Source: Gordonia malaquae NBRC 108250
GTDB taxonomy: Bacteria; Actinomycetota; Actinomycetes; Mycobacteriales; Mycobacteriaceae
Direction: 5' to 3'
NCBI RefSeq assembly: GCF_000344135.1
Contig: NZ_BAOP01000007.1
Span: forward strand, 62,001-126,000
DNA: 64,000 nucleotides
Under the pieces are notes generated by a model. That model had not been told where the DNA came from, did not search any database, and saw only the letters and a program-made list of their open reading frames with translations. A program made the translations under genes and the position numbers. Below are positions 55,525 to 64,000 of this stretch, piece by piece (within the stretch, counting starts at the first letter, position 1; every line of letters starts with the position of its first letter).

Positions 55525-55538
55525 CACAGGAGGTCGGC

Positions 55539-56516
55539 ATGAGCACCGGTTTCACTCGTCTGCGTCGTTTGCGGACCACCCCGGCGATGCGCAGGCTCGT
55601 CGCGGAGACCCGCCTGGATCCTGCGCAGCTGGTGCTGCCGATGTTCGTCGCCGACGGCATCGACGCGCCTCGCGAGATCACGTCGATGCCCGGCGTCTAC
55701 CAGCACACGATGGAGTCCCTCCGCGTGGCTGCCGCCGAGGCTGTCACGGCAGGCGTCGGTGGGCTGATGCTGTTCGGAGTCCCGAAGGAGGACGACAAGG
55801 ACGCCGTCGGTTCCGGCGCGGACGATCCGGACGGTGTGCTCAACCGTGCGCTGCGAGTACTTCGTGACGACCTGGGCGACACCACGGTTCTGATGGCCGA
55901 CACGTGTCTCGACGAGTTCACCGACCACGGGCACTGCGGCGTCCTCGACGCCGACGGTCGTGTCGACAACGACGCGACCCTGCCCCGCTACGAGTCGATG
56001 GCCGTCGCGCAGGCTCGAGCCGGCGCACACGTCGTCGCACCGAGCGGCATGATGGACGGCCAGGTCGCTGCGATCCGGTCCGCCCTCGACGATGCGGGCT
56101 TCGCCGACGTCTCGATCCTCGCCTACACGGCCAAGTACGCGTCCGCGTTCTACGGCCCGTTCCGCGAGGCCGTCGGATCGTCGCTGGAGGGCGACCGTCG
56201 GACCTACCAGCAGGATCCTGCGAACAGACTGGAGTCGCAGCGCGAGCTCCTCGCCGACCTCGACGAGGGTGCGGACATGGTGATGGTCAAACCGGCCATG
56301 AGCTACCTCGACATCCTGCGCGACGTCGCCGACCGGTCCGACGCTCCCGTCGCCGCGTACCAGGTGAGCGGTGAGTACGCGATGATCGCCGCAGCAGGCG
56401 CACAGGGTTGGATCGACGCGGACGCCGCGTTCTACGAGTCCGTCCTGTCGATCGCCCGCGCGGGCGCCTCGATCATCCTGACCTACGCCGCCGTGGACCT
56501 CGCACGTCGGCTCTGA
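55539..56516 (+). CDS. hemB: Delta-aminolevulinic acid dehydratase
   Basis: 325 residues. It condenses two ALA to porphobilinogen. Active-site Lys199 ([16 protein letters not shown]) and Lys251 ([12 protein letters not shown]); metal Cys in [26 protein letters not shown]. The ATG at 55539 is chosen over the GTG at 55521 (which overlaps the hemD stop). AGGAGG at 55528-55533 lies 5 bases before it. Confidence 0.95.
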   Translation: MSTGFTRLRRLRTTPAMRRLVAETRLDPAQLVLPMFVADGIDAPREITSMPGVYQHTMESLRVAAAEAVTAGVGGLMLFGVPKEDDKDAVGSGADDPDGVLNRALRVLRDDLGDTTVLMADTCLDEFTDHGHCGVLDADGRVDNDATLPRYESMAVAQARAGAHVVAPSGMMDGQVAAIRSALDDAGFADVSILAYTAKYASAFYGPFREAVGSSLEGDRRTYQQDPANRLESQRELLADLDEGADMVMVKPAMSYLDILRDVADRSDAPVAAYQVSGEYAMIAAAGAQGWIDADAAFYESVLSIARAGASIILTYAAVDLARRL

Positions 56517-56563
56517 GGCTTCGCTGTGAACCGGTCTCAGCTAGACCAATTACTCTGGAGTGC

Positions 56564-57112
56564 ATGACCGTCCCCCCACCCGTACCTGACACAACGGGCG
56601 CTCCCAACCGCCCGGAGAGTGTGAGGCTGGCCGTTGAACTCTGGGCCGTGGTGATCGTTGCCATGGCGATCGTGATGATCGCCCGCTATCCGATCGCGTT
56701 CGAGGTGTCCGAGGACTACCTCGACGACATGAAGAAGGCAGGCGAGGACGTTCCGTTCAGCGCGACCGCGCTCGCGGTGGTTGTGACAGTTCTGTCGATC
56801 GCCGTGATCACGGCCATCACCGCAGTGGTCCTCAAGTTCACCTGGGACGGGCGCAACTGGGCCCGTCAGACACTTGGTGTGTTCAGCGCATTCCTCGCGG
56901 TTCAGCTCGTCTTCGGGGTGATCTCCCTGTTCATCACCACCGACAGCAACGACGGGGCTACCGTTCCAGCATGGGCGACGATCTTCGTGATCATCGGCGG
57001 TGTCGCGGCGATCGGCGCGCTCGTCGCGTTGATGCATCGAGACACCACCGTCTTCTGCCGTGACGTCGCGGCGTGGCGGTCCGGAAATCGACAGAACGGC
57101 GGTGTGCGGTGA
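56564..57112 (+). CDS. Small membrane protein, four helices
   Basis: 182 residues. A Pro-rich N-terminus, then four membrane helices (about 22-42, 67-92, 105-125, 137-157) and a basic tail. No recognised family motif. The ATG at 56564 is the first start after hemB that keeps it out of that gene. It overlaps the next gene by GTGA, so the pair is coupled. Position after hemB resembles the Rv0513/Rv0514 membrane genes. Confidence 0.75.
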   Translation: MTVPPPVPDTTGAPNRPESVRLAVELWAVVIVAMAIVMIARYPIAFEVSEDYLDDMKKAGEDVPFSATALAVVVTVLSIAVITAITAVVLKFTWDGRNWARQTLGVFSAFLAVQLVFGVISLFITTDSNDGATVPAWATIFVIIGGVAAIGALVALMHRDTTVFCRDVAAWRSGNRQNGGVR

Positions 57113-57579
57113 TCGAGATCAAAGCCCGAACCAGAGGCCCGAAGCCTGATCCGAAGGACCGTCCGACGCTCGTCGTGTGGGCGATGCGGCTGTGGATGAT
57201 CTCCGGTGCGCTGCTGATCGCACTGGGCGTACTCACCGTCGTCGACCAGTCGGTGAACGTTGGACTCGAGTTCGGTCCGCTCGCGATCGGCGTGCTCATC
57301 ATTCTGCTCGGCGTCGCATATCTGCTGCTCGGCGCGAAGACGTATCGCGGAGAGCTGCAGTGGCGGTCGTCGCTGTCGGCGCTGACATGCGTTGTCGTCG
57401 CCATGCTGCTGCCGCTGACGATCGGCTTCCAGAGCGGCGGCCTCGCTGTTGCCCTGGCGTGCGCGGTGATCGGCCTCGCCGGTTCGTTGCTCGCGTATCG
57501 GCCGCGCGCCGACAAGTGGTTCAACTGCAAGCTCAGCGGCGACTGCGAACCCGATTCGACGTCAGGCTCCGTCTCGTGA
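57109..57579 (+). CDS. Small membrane protein, four helices
   Basis: 156 residues. Four hydrophobic segments (about 24-44, 52-76, 90-108, 112-130) and a C-terminal soluble part with two Cys (FNCKLSGDC). No family recognised. The GTG start overlaps the previous stop, and the end overlaps the next start (GTGA). Probably made together with its neighbours in an envelope function. Confidence 0.75.
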   Translation: MIEIKARTRGPKPDPKDRPTLVVWAMRLWMISGALLIALGVLTVVDQSVNVGLEFGPLAIGVLIILLGVAYLLLGAKTYRGELQWRSSLSALTCVVVAMLLPLTIGFQSGGLAVALACAVIGLAGSLLAYRPRADKWFNCKLSGDCEPDSTSGSVS

Positions 57580-58196
57580 CCGACAGTTCGGACGAGCGCC
57601 AGACGGACGAACCCGAGGTCGACACAGTCGAGGCTGAGGACACCCGGCCCGCCGACGCGGAGACCGAACCCGCTGTTGCGCTCGATCCGCTTCCGGAGGA
57701 CGTGGGGGAGACGCTCTTCTACGAACCCGGTGGCAGTTGGTGGGTGGTCGTCATCGGGCCGGCGTTGTTGGCGCTGACGTTGTGGCTCGAGATCGCTGGC
57801 AAGGGCCGCATCCACTGGGAGGTCCTCACGATCTTCGGCGTGGTGCTCATCGGCTTCTCGATACTGCAGGTCAAGGCCGCTCGACGCCATGTCTCGGTGC
57901 GCCTCACCGAGCAGACGCTGCAGCAGGGCACTCGAACCATCGCTCTATCCGACATCGTGACGGTGTACCCGGAGAACCGCGGCGGCGACTTCCAGGACTG
58001 GGAGAGCGCTCCCGCACTCGGCGAGCTGCACGCGGTGCCGCGTCGTCGGAAGGGCGTCGGCGTCAAACTGAAGAACGGCAAATTGGCGCAGGCGTGGGCA
58101 CGCGACGTCGACCGCTTCCGCTCGGAACTGACCGATGCACATCTGGCCGTGAAACTCGGTCTTCCGCCGAAGGGGACGAAGTCGCCAGGTGAGTGA
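57576..58196 (+). CDS. DUF3093-like membrane protein
   Basis: 206 residues. An acidic N-terminus (1-45), two membrane helices (about 55-75 and 82-100), then a soluble domain (VSVRLTEQTLQQGTRTIALSDIVTVYPE) resembling DUF3093/PH-like domains. Function unknown. GTG start overlaps the preceding stop. Its end overlaps the next gene by 8 bases. Confidence 0.7.
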   Translation: MTDSSDERQTDEPEVDTVEAEDTRPADAETEPAVALDPLPEDVGETLFYEPGGSWWVVVIGPALLALTLWLEIAGKGRIHWEVLTIFGVVLIGFSILQVKAARRHVSVRLTEQTLQQGTRTIALSDIVTVYPENRGGDFQDWESAPALGELHAVPRRRKGVGVKLKNGKLAQAWARDVDRFRSELTDAHLAVKLGLPPKGTKSPGE

Positions 58197-59091
58197 CCGG
58201 AGATTCGGCCCCGGCGTCGCGGCGGCCGCGGTTCTGACAACACTCGCGGTGATCGTCGGAGGCGTGGTGTGGATGAACTCGCGCGGCGGGCCCGACGACA
58301 CCTCCCGGGCCGCTGAACCTCCTGCACGGGTGATCCAGCACGTCAATCTCGGCGACAGCTTCGCTGCGGGAACCGGCATCCTGCCGCTTCAGCCAGACTC
58401 CCAGTTCACCTGCCAACGGTCGTCGTCCGACTTCGCGACCGTGCTCGCCGCCCGCCGTGGTCACCACCTCGTGGACGTCGCCTGCGCGGGCGCGCGGACC
58501 GAACACCTGTACCGGGCCCAGTACGAGGGCGCAGGACCTCAGCTCGACGCAGTCACTCCGAACACGGATCTCGTCACACTGATGATCGGTGGCAACGACG
58601 CGTCGCTCTACTCATCGTTGATCAGGGACTGCGCAGACGTGGCCGACACCGACCCGTCCGGCGCGCCGTGCAGAACCGAACTGGGTTCCGGTCCCGCGGA
58701 CTCGATCCGGGAGGAAATCGCTCCGGCCGTCGAGAAGGGACTCCGCGACATCGCGGCCCGCGCTCCACACGCGAGGGTCGTGATCGTCGGATACCCGTGG
58801 CTGGTACCGCCGTCGACGTCGTGCAGGCCCGCCGTCCGGATCGCCGACGGAGACATCGCGTACGTCCGACGAGTGCAGTCGCGGCTCAACGCGGCGATCG
58901 CACGAGCCGCGTCTGCGGCTGGGGCGACGTTCGTCGACATGTCGGTCCGCTCCCGCGGCCACGACGCCTGCGCGGCGAAGGGCATCCGCTGGATCGAACC
59001 GATGGTCGGCGGGTCGTCGCCGATCGTGATGCACCCCAATGCGGCGGGGCAGCGAGCGATCGCCGACGCTGTCGAGTCCGCGCTCGGATGA
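58189..59091 (+). CDS. Exported SGNH/GDSL hydrolase (Rv0518-like)
   Basis: 300 residues. An N-terminal membrane anchor or signal (about 8-30) is followed by a lipase fold: block I GDSFAAG with the nucleophile Ser, block III GGNDAS, and block V HPNAAGQ with His. Six Cys fit disulfides outside the cell. Probably a secreted esterase or lipase. GTG start inside the previous gene's end. Followed by the stem-loop at 59101-59131. Confidence 0.85.
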   Translation: MSDRRFGPGVAAAAVLTTLAVIVGGVVWMNSRGGPDDTSRAAEPPARVIQHVNLGDSFAAGTGILPLQPDSQFTCQRSSSDFATVLAARRGHHLVDVACAGARTEHLYRAQYEGAGPQLDAVTPNTDLVTLMIGGNDASLYSSLIRDCADVADTDPSGAPCRTELGSGPADSIREEIAPAVEKGLRDIAARAPHARVVIVGYPWLVPPSTSCRPAVRIADGDIAYVRRVQSRLNAAIARAASAAGATFVDMSVRSRGHDACAAKGIRWIEPMVGGSSPIVMHPNAAGQRAIADAVESALG

Positions 59092-59100
59092 TATAGCGGC

Positions 59101-59131
59101 CACTTTCAGCGACAGCGTGTCACAGAAAGTG
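59101..59131. other. Interrupted stem-loop between lipase and ptuA-like genes
   Basis: CACTTTC (59101-59107) pairs with GAAAGTG (59125-59131) and GACA (59111-59114) with TGTC (59118-59121). It could end the lipase transcript or mark the cassette boundary. No T-run follows. Confidence 0.4.
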
Positions 59132-59155
59132 CCATCCATCGAATACGTTTGAACC

Positions 59156-60475
59156 ATGTCAGATCGGAATCGGTGGGCGGTGCAACGGCTCCAGCTGGAG
59201 AACTTCAGGTGCTTTGATCGGCTCGACATAGACTTCGATCCCGACCTCACAGTGTTCATCGGTGTCAACGGTGCAGGCAAGACGGCGGTTCTCGATGCCC
59301 TTTCGGTCATGCTCTCGACGGCTCTGTACGAGCTCGGGGATGATCGTCGTGGGTTCGCAACATCTGATGTCCGCTTGGTTGCGGACGTCGACAGCGCTTC
59401 GTCCGTGGCCTCGATGGAGGCAGAGTATCCAGTGTCGGGGCTCCTACAGGCTGAGCTTGCGGGGCGTCAGTGCTGGTGGCGACGAGTGAAGACGAGCCGT
59501 TCAGGCCGTACGAGTTGGGCGGAGAAGAAGGCGATCGATGCAATCGTCACGGATGCGTGGAACGCCGCCACCGCCGACGATCCGATTTCGATGCTGCCGG
59601 TCGTAGCGATGTACGGCGTGGAGAGGCTCGTCGGCGTGCGGAACGCGCGCGGTGCCATTCCTCGTTCTCGCAAGTCCGCTTATGCTGCGGCACTCGACGG
59701 GAAGTCAGATCTCACACGACTGTCGACCTATATTCAAGGATTGACAGTCGACGACTACACCGCCACAGTCGAGCGCGGCATCCCGGATTCTCCCGAGTCG
59801 CGTCAGCTCGCAGCGATCCGCCTCGCGTGTGACCGGGTGCTCGAAACGACGGGCTGGCGAGGGCCGTACTGGCGGCAGAACGTCGGAGAACTCACGATGG
59901 CGCATGACGAGCACGGAGAGCTCCCGCTGTCATTTCTGTCGAGCGGCTTGAAGATCGCCGCCGGACTGACGATCGACCTAGCGAGCCGCGCCGCTCGTGC
60001 GAACCCCGCGATCGGTGGAGCAGAACTGTTGGACTCGGTTCCGGGGATCGTTTTGATCGACGAGGTCGACCTCCACCTCCATCCAGACTGGCAGCAGCAG
60101 ATCATCCCGTCGATGCGGACCGCGTTCCCCAATGTTCAGTTCATCGTCACGACTCATAGCCCGCAGGTCCTATCGACAGTTCCGGCCGACCAGATCCGAG
60201 TCTTGGACGGCGACGCCGTGTCGCACGTCGATTTCTCGGAGGGACTGCGCAGTGATGTCGTGCTTCGTGAAGTAATGGGCACTGACCCGCTCCCTGATGT
60301 GGCAGTGACGAGAAGACTCCGAAAGTATGTGGAACTCGTCGGAGACGGCCACGGATTGGGTGACGAGGCACAGGGCTTGCGGAGGGCACTGGACGATGAG
60401 CTCGGTGGGGCAGCGTTTGTGCCCGCGCTGGCGGACGCCGACGCCAGCATGACGTTCTACGACCTGGACGAGTGA
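59156..60475 (+). CDS. ptuA: PtuA-like AAA ATPase of a Septu-type defence cassette
   Basis: 439 residues. SMC/ABC-like ATPase: Walker A GVNGAGKT (36-43), signature-like SFLSSGLKIAAGL (about 258-270), Walker B IVLIDEVDLHLHP (Asp302, Glu303) and the H-loop VTTHSPQVLS. This is the AAA15/AAA21 type found in PtuA and retron-linked ATPases. There is no Toprim domain, so it is not an OLD nuclease. Rare codons for such DNA (ATA, CTA) appear in both genes. Its stop touches the ATG of the HNH gene. Known family role: complex with PtuB to sense phage. Confidence 0.8.
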   Translation: MSDRNRWAVQRLQLENFRCFDRLDIDFDPDLTVFIGVNGAGKTAVLDALSVMLSTALYELGDDRRGFATSDVRLVADVDSASSVASMEAEYPVSGLLQAELAGRQCWWRRVKTSRSGRTSWAEKKAIDAIVTDAWNAATADDPISMLPVVAMYGVERLVGVRNARGAIPRSRKSAYAAALDGKSDLTRLSTYIQGLTVDDYTATVERGIPDSPESRQLAAIRLACDRVLETTGWRGPYWRQNVGELTMAHDEHGELPLSFLSSGLKIAAGLTIDLASRAARANPAIGGAELLDSVPGIVLIDEVDLHLHPDWQQQIIPSMRTAFPNVQFIVTTHSPQVLSTVPADQIRVLDGDAVSHVDFSEGLRSDVVLREVMGTDPLPDVAVTRRLRKYVELVGDGHGLGDEAQGLRRALDDELGGAAFVPALADADASMTFYDLDE

Positions 60476-61204
60476 ATGAGGCGGATTCCGAAGGGGGCGG
60501 AGCCGAACATACTTCGCGAGGCGAATGCACGCGGTGTCCACTACGACGACTGGGACGGCAAACTGCGCACCGCGATACGAGCGGCGCTTCATGCAGAGCA
60601 GAACGGGGTGTGCGCATACTGCGAGCGTCCCGTTCGAGTCGAGCGGTCCGACGATGTGTCACGGATGGTCGTCATCGAGCACTTTCATCCTCGTTCCGGA
60701 TCGCCGCGCACCGGCAAATGGAAGAGCTCGCAGTGTCGAGCAGCGTCAGGAGCAACGAGCCATGAGTCGTCGAGAACCGCGTGGTCGAACTTGTTGCTGT
60801 CGTGTGACGGGTCAGGGCCGCACGGTGCGCGCACATGTGATTCGAAGAAGGGCGGCTCGGACATCTGTTCCCGATTCGCGAATCCGAAGACGACGCATCT
60901 CGACCGCTTGGTGGACATCGGCCGAGATGGCCGTGCACGGCCCGTCGACAGTCTGCCTCCCGGTGCCGACGCCGTGGTCGACAGCGAACTGAACCTCAAT
61001 GCAGAATTCCTGTGCGAGGCGCGCAGGTCGTATTTCGCAGTTCAACTCCGTGAGTACAACAAAGCCAAGACACGGCACAGAGGACTGTCTTCGGTGCAGA
61101 AGCAGATCCTCGTCAACCGATTTCGAGAGCGAGCAAGCCGGCCGGGCACCCCGCACCCGTCGGTTCTGCTCGCGGTCGCGAACAGCATCGAGGCGAAAAT
61201 CTAA
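60476..61204 (+). CDS. ptuB: PtuB-like HNH endonuclease (TIGR02646-like)
   Basis: 242 residues. HNH nuclease with zinc pairs: CAYCERPV (C46, C49), IEHFHPRS (Glu68, His69), WSNLLLSCDG (Asn105, Cys110) and TCDSKKG (Cys121). The N-terminal MRRIPKGAEPNIL start and this pattern fit TIGR02646/PtuB proteins that partner an AAA ATPase in Septu. Expected to cut DNA when released or activated. ATG directly follows the ATPase stop with no gap. The C-terminal helical part (about 165-242) has no motif I know. Confidence 0.8.
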   Translation: MRRIPKGAEPNILREANARGVHYDDWDGKLRTAIRAALHAEQNGVCAYCERPVRVERSDDVSRMVVIEHFHPRSGSPRTGKWKSSQCRAASGATSHESSRTAWSNLLLSCDGSGPHGARTCDSKKGGSDICSRFANPKTTHLDRLVDIGRDGRARPVDSLPPGADAVVDSELNLNAEFLCEARRSYFAVQLREYNKAKTRHRGLSSVQKQILVNRFRERASRPGTPHPSVLLAVANSIEAKI

Positions 61205-61287
61205 GGAATGAACGTCGCCGTCGTTCAAACCTGAGAACAACCTGGGCCGATTGGGTGCATCGCTGAGGTTTTGGGACACTGGAAGTC

Positions 61288-62631
61288 ATGGCCGCACCAG
61301 CCGAGAACACCGCACCGTCCACCGCTCGCAGCGAGGAGTACTTCGCCCGTGCCGCACATGCGACGCCGGGCGGTGTGAACTCCCCGGTCCGTGCGTTCTC
61401 GGCCGTCGGAGGCACCCCTAGGTTCATCACCTCGGCCTCCGGGTCCACGCTGACCGACGTCGACGGCAATACCTACGTCGACCTGGTGTGTTCTTGGGGT
61501 CCGATGATCCTTGGGCACGCCCATCCGGCAGTCGTGGACGCAGTCCGCACAGGCGCCGCCGGCGGCCTCTCATTCGGTGCTCCGACCGTCGGAGAGATCG
61601 AACTCGCCGAAGAGATCATCGACCGCGTCGACCCGGTCTCCCGCGTCCGACTCGTCAACTCGGGCACCGAGGCGACGATGTCGGCGGTCCGACTCGCTCG
61701 CGGATTCACCGGTCGAAGCAAGATCGTGAAGTTCTCCGGCTGTTATCACGGTCACGTCGACGCACTGCTCGCGGACGCGGGCTCAGGCCTGGCGACGCTC
61801 GGGCTGCCGACCTCGCCCGGTGTGACCGGAGCGTCCGCGCACGACACGATCGTGCTTCCGTACAACGATCTGGCCGCGGTCGAGGCCGCGTTCGCCGAGC
61901 ACGGTGCAGACATCGCCGCGGTCATCACCGAAGCCGCCGCGGGAAACATGGGCGCGATCGCGCCCGTCGCCGGATTCAATGCGGGTCTGCGAGCGATCAC
62001 CGCACAGCACGGCGCGCTGCTGATCATGGACGAAGTGATGACGGGCTTCCGGGTGAGCCCGGCCGGCTACTACGGCCTCGACGGTGTGGCTGGTGACCTC
62101 TACACCTTCGGCAAGGTGATGAGCGGTGGACTGCCTGCCGCCGCGTTCGGCGGGCGGACCGACATCATGGAGCACCTCGCCCCCCTCGGGCCCGTCTACC
62201 AGGCCGGAACCCTGTCCGGCAATCCCGTTGCCGTCGCGTCCGGCCTCGCCACGCTCCGAAACGCCACCGCCGACGTGTACGCGACCCTCGACGCCAACGC
62301 GAATCGCATCGCGGGAATGGTCGGCGACGCGTTGACCGCCGCGGGCGTGGCCCACCGGGTGCAGTTCTCCGGAAACCTGTTCAGCTTCTTCTTCACCGAC
62401 AGCGACGAGCCGATCGTCGACTATGCGGGAGTCAAGAAGACGCAGACCTGGCGCTTCGCGCCGTTCTTCCACGCACTGCTGGCGGGCGGCGTGTACGCGC
62501 CGCCGAGCGCCTTCGAAGCGTGGTTCGTGTCCGCAGCGCTGGACGACGACGCGTTCTCGCGCATCGCCGACGCACTGCCCGCAGCTGCCGCCGCCGCGGC
62601 CGCAGCGCTCGCCCCCGGAGAGGGAAACTGA
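61288..62631 (+). CDS. hemL: Glutamate-1-semialdehyde 2,1-aminomutase
   Basis: 447 residues, PLP-dependent, making 5-aminolevulinate for haem. PLP Lys276 in [17 protein letters not shown]; also [36 protein letters not shown] and [14 protein letters not shown] start; it must have its own promoter in the 83-base gap after the HNH gene. The stop overlaps the next ATG. Confidence 0.95.
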   Translation: MAAPAENTAPSTARSEEYFARAAHATPGGVNSPVRAFSAVGGTPRFITSASGSTLTDVDGNTYVDLVCSWGPMILGHAHPAVVDAVRTGAAGGLSFGAPTVGEIELAEEIIDRVDPVSRVRLVNSGTEATMSAVRLARGFTGRSKIVKFSGCYHGHVDALLADAGSGLATLGLPTSPGVTGASAHDTIVLPYNDLAAVEAAFAEHGADIAAVITEAAAGNMGAIAPVAGFNAGLRAITAQHGALLIMDEVMTGFRVSPAGYYGLDGVAGDLYTFGKVMSGGLPAAAFGGRTDIMEHLAPLGPVYQAGTLSGNPVAVASGLATLRNATADVYATLDANANRIAGMVGDALTAAGVAHRVQFSGNLFSFFFTDSDEPIVDYAGVKKTQTWRFAPFFHALLAGGVYAPPSAFEAWFVSAALDDDAFSRIADALPAAAAAAAAALAPGEGN

Positions 62632-63257
62632 TGAAGACGATCGTCCACATGATGCGCCACGGCGAAGTCCACAATCCCGAGGGCATCCTGTACGGCCGCC
62701 TGCCCGGCTTCCGCCTGGCGGAGAACGGGCGCGACCAGGCGCAACGTGTTGCGGACGCACTCGCCGATCACGACATCTCCCACGTGTTCGCATCGCCGCT
62801 GCAACGCGCGCAGGAGACCGCCACTCCGATCGCCGCCGCGCACGGCAAGGAGATCATCACGATTCCGGACCTCATCGAGGCCGGAAACCAGTTCGAGGGT
62901 CTGCGGGTGGCAGTGGGCGACGGCGCCTTGCGCCAGCCGCGTCACTGGGCGAAGCTGCGCGACCCGTTCACCCCGTCGTGGGGCGAGCCCTACATCCAGA
63001 TCGCTCACCGCATGCTCGCCGCGGCGAGCGAGGCACGTGACGCCGCTCGCGGCCACGAAGCCGTGTGCGTCAGCCATCAGCTCCCGGTCTACACTCTCCG
63101 TCGATTCCTCGAAGGTCAGCGGCTCTGGCACGACCCGCGGGTGCGCCAGTGCTCGCTGGCCTCGCTGACCAGCCTGGTCTACGACGGTGACGCGCTCATC
63201 GACATCGTGTACTCGGAGCCGGCCGGAGCGTCGGACCCCCGCATCACGGGCGCGTGA
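62631..63257 (+). CDS. Histidine phosphatase (Rv0525-like)
   Basis: 208 residues. Histidine-phosphatase superfamily: MMRHGEVHNPEGILYGRLPG with the catalytic His, SPLQRAQETA, and the second His in CVSHQLPVYTLRR. A phosphomonoesterase of unknown substrate, rather than glycolytic mutase. The ATG overlaps the hemL stop (TGATG), after GGAGAGGGA. Gene order hemL, this gene, thioredoxin-like, ccdA is conserved. Confidence 0.88.
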   Translation: MKTIVHMMRHGEVHNPEGILYGRLPGFRLAENGRDQAQRVADALADHDISHVFASPLQRAQETATPIAAAHGKEIITIPDLIEAGNQFEGLRVAVGDGALRQPRHWAKLRDPFTPSWGEPYIQIAHRMLAAASEARDAARGHEAVCVSHQLPVYTLRRFLEGQRLWHDPRVRQCSLASLTSLVYDGDALIDIVYSEPAGASDPRITGA

Positions 63258-63853
63258 CGACGATGGCTCGACTTCGCCGCGTCGCGGCTGCCGCCGTCGC
63301 GCTGTTCACCGCTGTCGCCGTCATCGCGGGCTGCAGCACCGGCGACGACGCCGTCGTCCCGGCACAGGGAAACCAGTTCGTGTCGCCGGACGGCAAGATC
63401 GTGATCGAGTACCCGATCGACCAGCGGCGTACCGTCGGCGACGTCAAGGGCCCGGATCTGTTGACCGGTGAGACGATCTCGATCTCGAAGTTCCAGGGCG
63501 ACGTCGTCGTGCTGAACGTGTGGGCGTCGTGGTGCGCGCCGTGCCGCAAGGAGTTCACCGAACTCGACGCCGCGTACCTCGCGACCCGGGACAAGGGTGT
63601 GGCGTTCCTCGGAATCGACTTCCGGGACAGCAAATCGAGCGCGCAGGACTTCGTGAGCGACAACAAGGTCGCGTACCGATCCATCTTCGACTACGGCGGA
63701 GCGTCACTCGCCTCGCTCGGAGTTCCGGTCGGCGCAGTCCCGACGACAGTGATCCTGGATCGTCAGCACCGACCCGCCGTGGTGTACCTGCGGTCGATCA
63801 CCGCAGACGAGCTCAAGGCAGCCGTCCTTCGCGTCGCGAGCGAGTCGAAATGA
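63254..63853 (+). CDS. TlpA/ResA-like thioredoxin lipoprotein
   Basis: 199 residues. Signal peptide with lipobox IAGC (Cys27), then a TlpA-type thioredoxin fold with WASWCAPCRKEF (Cys94, Cys97) and VGAVPTTVILD (cis-Pro). It should reduce apocytochrome c thiols outside the membrane, receiving electrons from the CcdA protein encoded next. GTG at 63254 overlaps the previous stop; an ATG at 63263 is an alternative. Confidence 0.9.
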   Translation: MTTMARLRRVAAAAVALFTAVAVIAGCSTGDDAVVPAQGNQFVSPDGKIVIEYPIDQRRTVGDVKGPDLLTGETISISKFQGDVVVLNVWASWCAPCRKEFTELDAAYLATRDKGVAFLGIDFRDSKSSAQDFVSDNKVAYRSIFDYGGASLASLGVPVGAVPTTVILDRQHRPAVVYLRSITADELKAAVLRVASESK

Positions 63854-64000
63854 CCGTGACGCCCCTGGCGTCGGTCGGCGAGACGTTCGCCACGACCGTC
63901 ACCTCCGGCCCGCTCCTGCTCGGCATGGGCGCGGCCATGATCGCAGGTCTCGTCTCGTTCGCGTCACCCTGCGTGGTTCCGCTGGTCCCCGGATACCTGT
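63850..64000 (+). CDS. ccdA: Cytochrome c biogenesis protein CcdA, N-terminal part
   Basis: First 50 codons only; the gene runs off the window. It begins with a short exported or cytoplasmic stretch, then a hydrophobic helix with FASPCVVPLVPGYL, the CcdA signature containing the first redox Cys. CcdA carries electrons across the membrane to the thioredoxin encoded upstream. The ATG overlaps the preceding stop (ATGA). Confidence 0.93.
   Translation, partial: MTVTPLASVGETFATTVTSGPLLLGMGAAMIAGLVSFASPCVVPLVPGYL

Noticed and set aside
59156-60475. OLD-family nuclease or RecF
   Set aside because: No Toprim motif after the ATPase, and the partner is an HNH gene; a PtuA-type ATPase fits better.
1-64000. 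tRNA, rRNA, CRISPR arrays and complete insertion sequences
   Set aside because: None could be recognised by eye; a tRNA or repeat scan would be needed to exclude them fully.

Overview
The window is chromosomal DNA of a high-GC actinobacterium of the order Mycobacteriales. My best guess is a Gordonia, Williamsia or Tsukamurella-like genus rather than Mycobacterium, but the sequence alone cannot settle the genus. Support comes from an mce (mammalian cell entry) operon, mycothiol synthesis (mshA), carD, senX3-regX3, lpqE and mhuD, and from the frequent use of GTG and TTG starts. From memory of the M. tuberculosis map, two long stretches keep its gene order: 12559-24322 matches Rv3592 back to Rv3579c, and 33031-64000 matches Rv0486 through about Rv0527 with insertions.

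Layout. 1-8110: 3' part of an mce operon (MceA C-terminus, MceB-F, two Mce-associated proteins), ending at a 34-bp perfect palindrome. 8194-10918: a PepSY-like membrane protein and an OmpR-type two-component pair, with matching direct repeats before both transcription units. 11016-12473: an aldehyde dehydrogenase behind a KstR-like operator. 12559-24322: mhuD, an alpha/beta hydrolase, mutY, carbonic anhydrase, a membrane-anchored protein, disA, a hotdog thioesterase, radA, lpqE, carD, ispD, ispF, cysS and rlmB (haem turnover, DNA repair, c-di-AMP, transcription, isoprenoid precursors and translation). 24422-32814: a more variable stretch with a PAP2-type inositol/lipid transferase, rarD, a lone pxpA, a carboxylesterase with a lipoprotein, a vapBC toxin-antitoxin pair and a znuABC-type metal ABC transporter behind a Zur-like box. 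33031-48542: mshA, ybjN-like, an acyl-CoA ligase, gpmA, senX3-regX3, ppx, proC, an excisionase-like HTH protein, a 33-residue basic protein, an epimerase and an acyltransferase. 48463-49685: a DUF559-type gene bracketed by two copies of a palindrome. 49716-56516: a HAD phosphatase, a glutaredoxin-like protein and the haem genes hemA-hemC-hemD-hemB. 56564-59091: three small membrane proteins and an SGNH hydrolase. 59156-61204: a two-gene ATPase plus HNH nuclease cassette resembling the Septu (PtuAB) antiphage system. 61288-64000: hemL, a phosphatase, a TlpA/ResA-like thioredoxin and the start of ccdA (cytochrome c biogenesis).

The clearest accessory biology is the PtuAB-like cassette. It interrupts an otherwise conserved haem and cytochrome biogenesis region and is visibly less GC-rich than its neighbours. 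Other signals worth checking are the palindrome pair around the DUF559 gene, a SenX3 without its usual N-terminal membrane segments, and predicted KstR, Zur and response-regulator operators. I saw no tRNA, rRNA, CRISPR array or complete insertion sequence. No gene-free stretch exceeds 300 bases.
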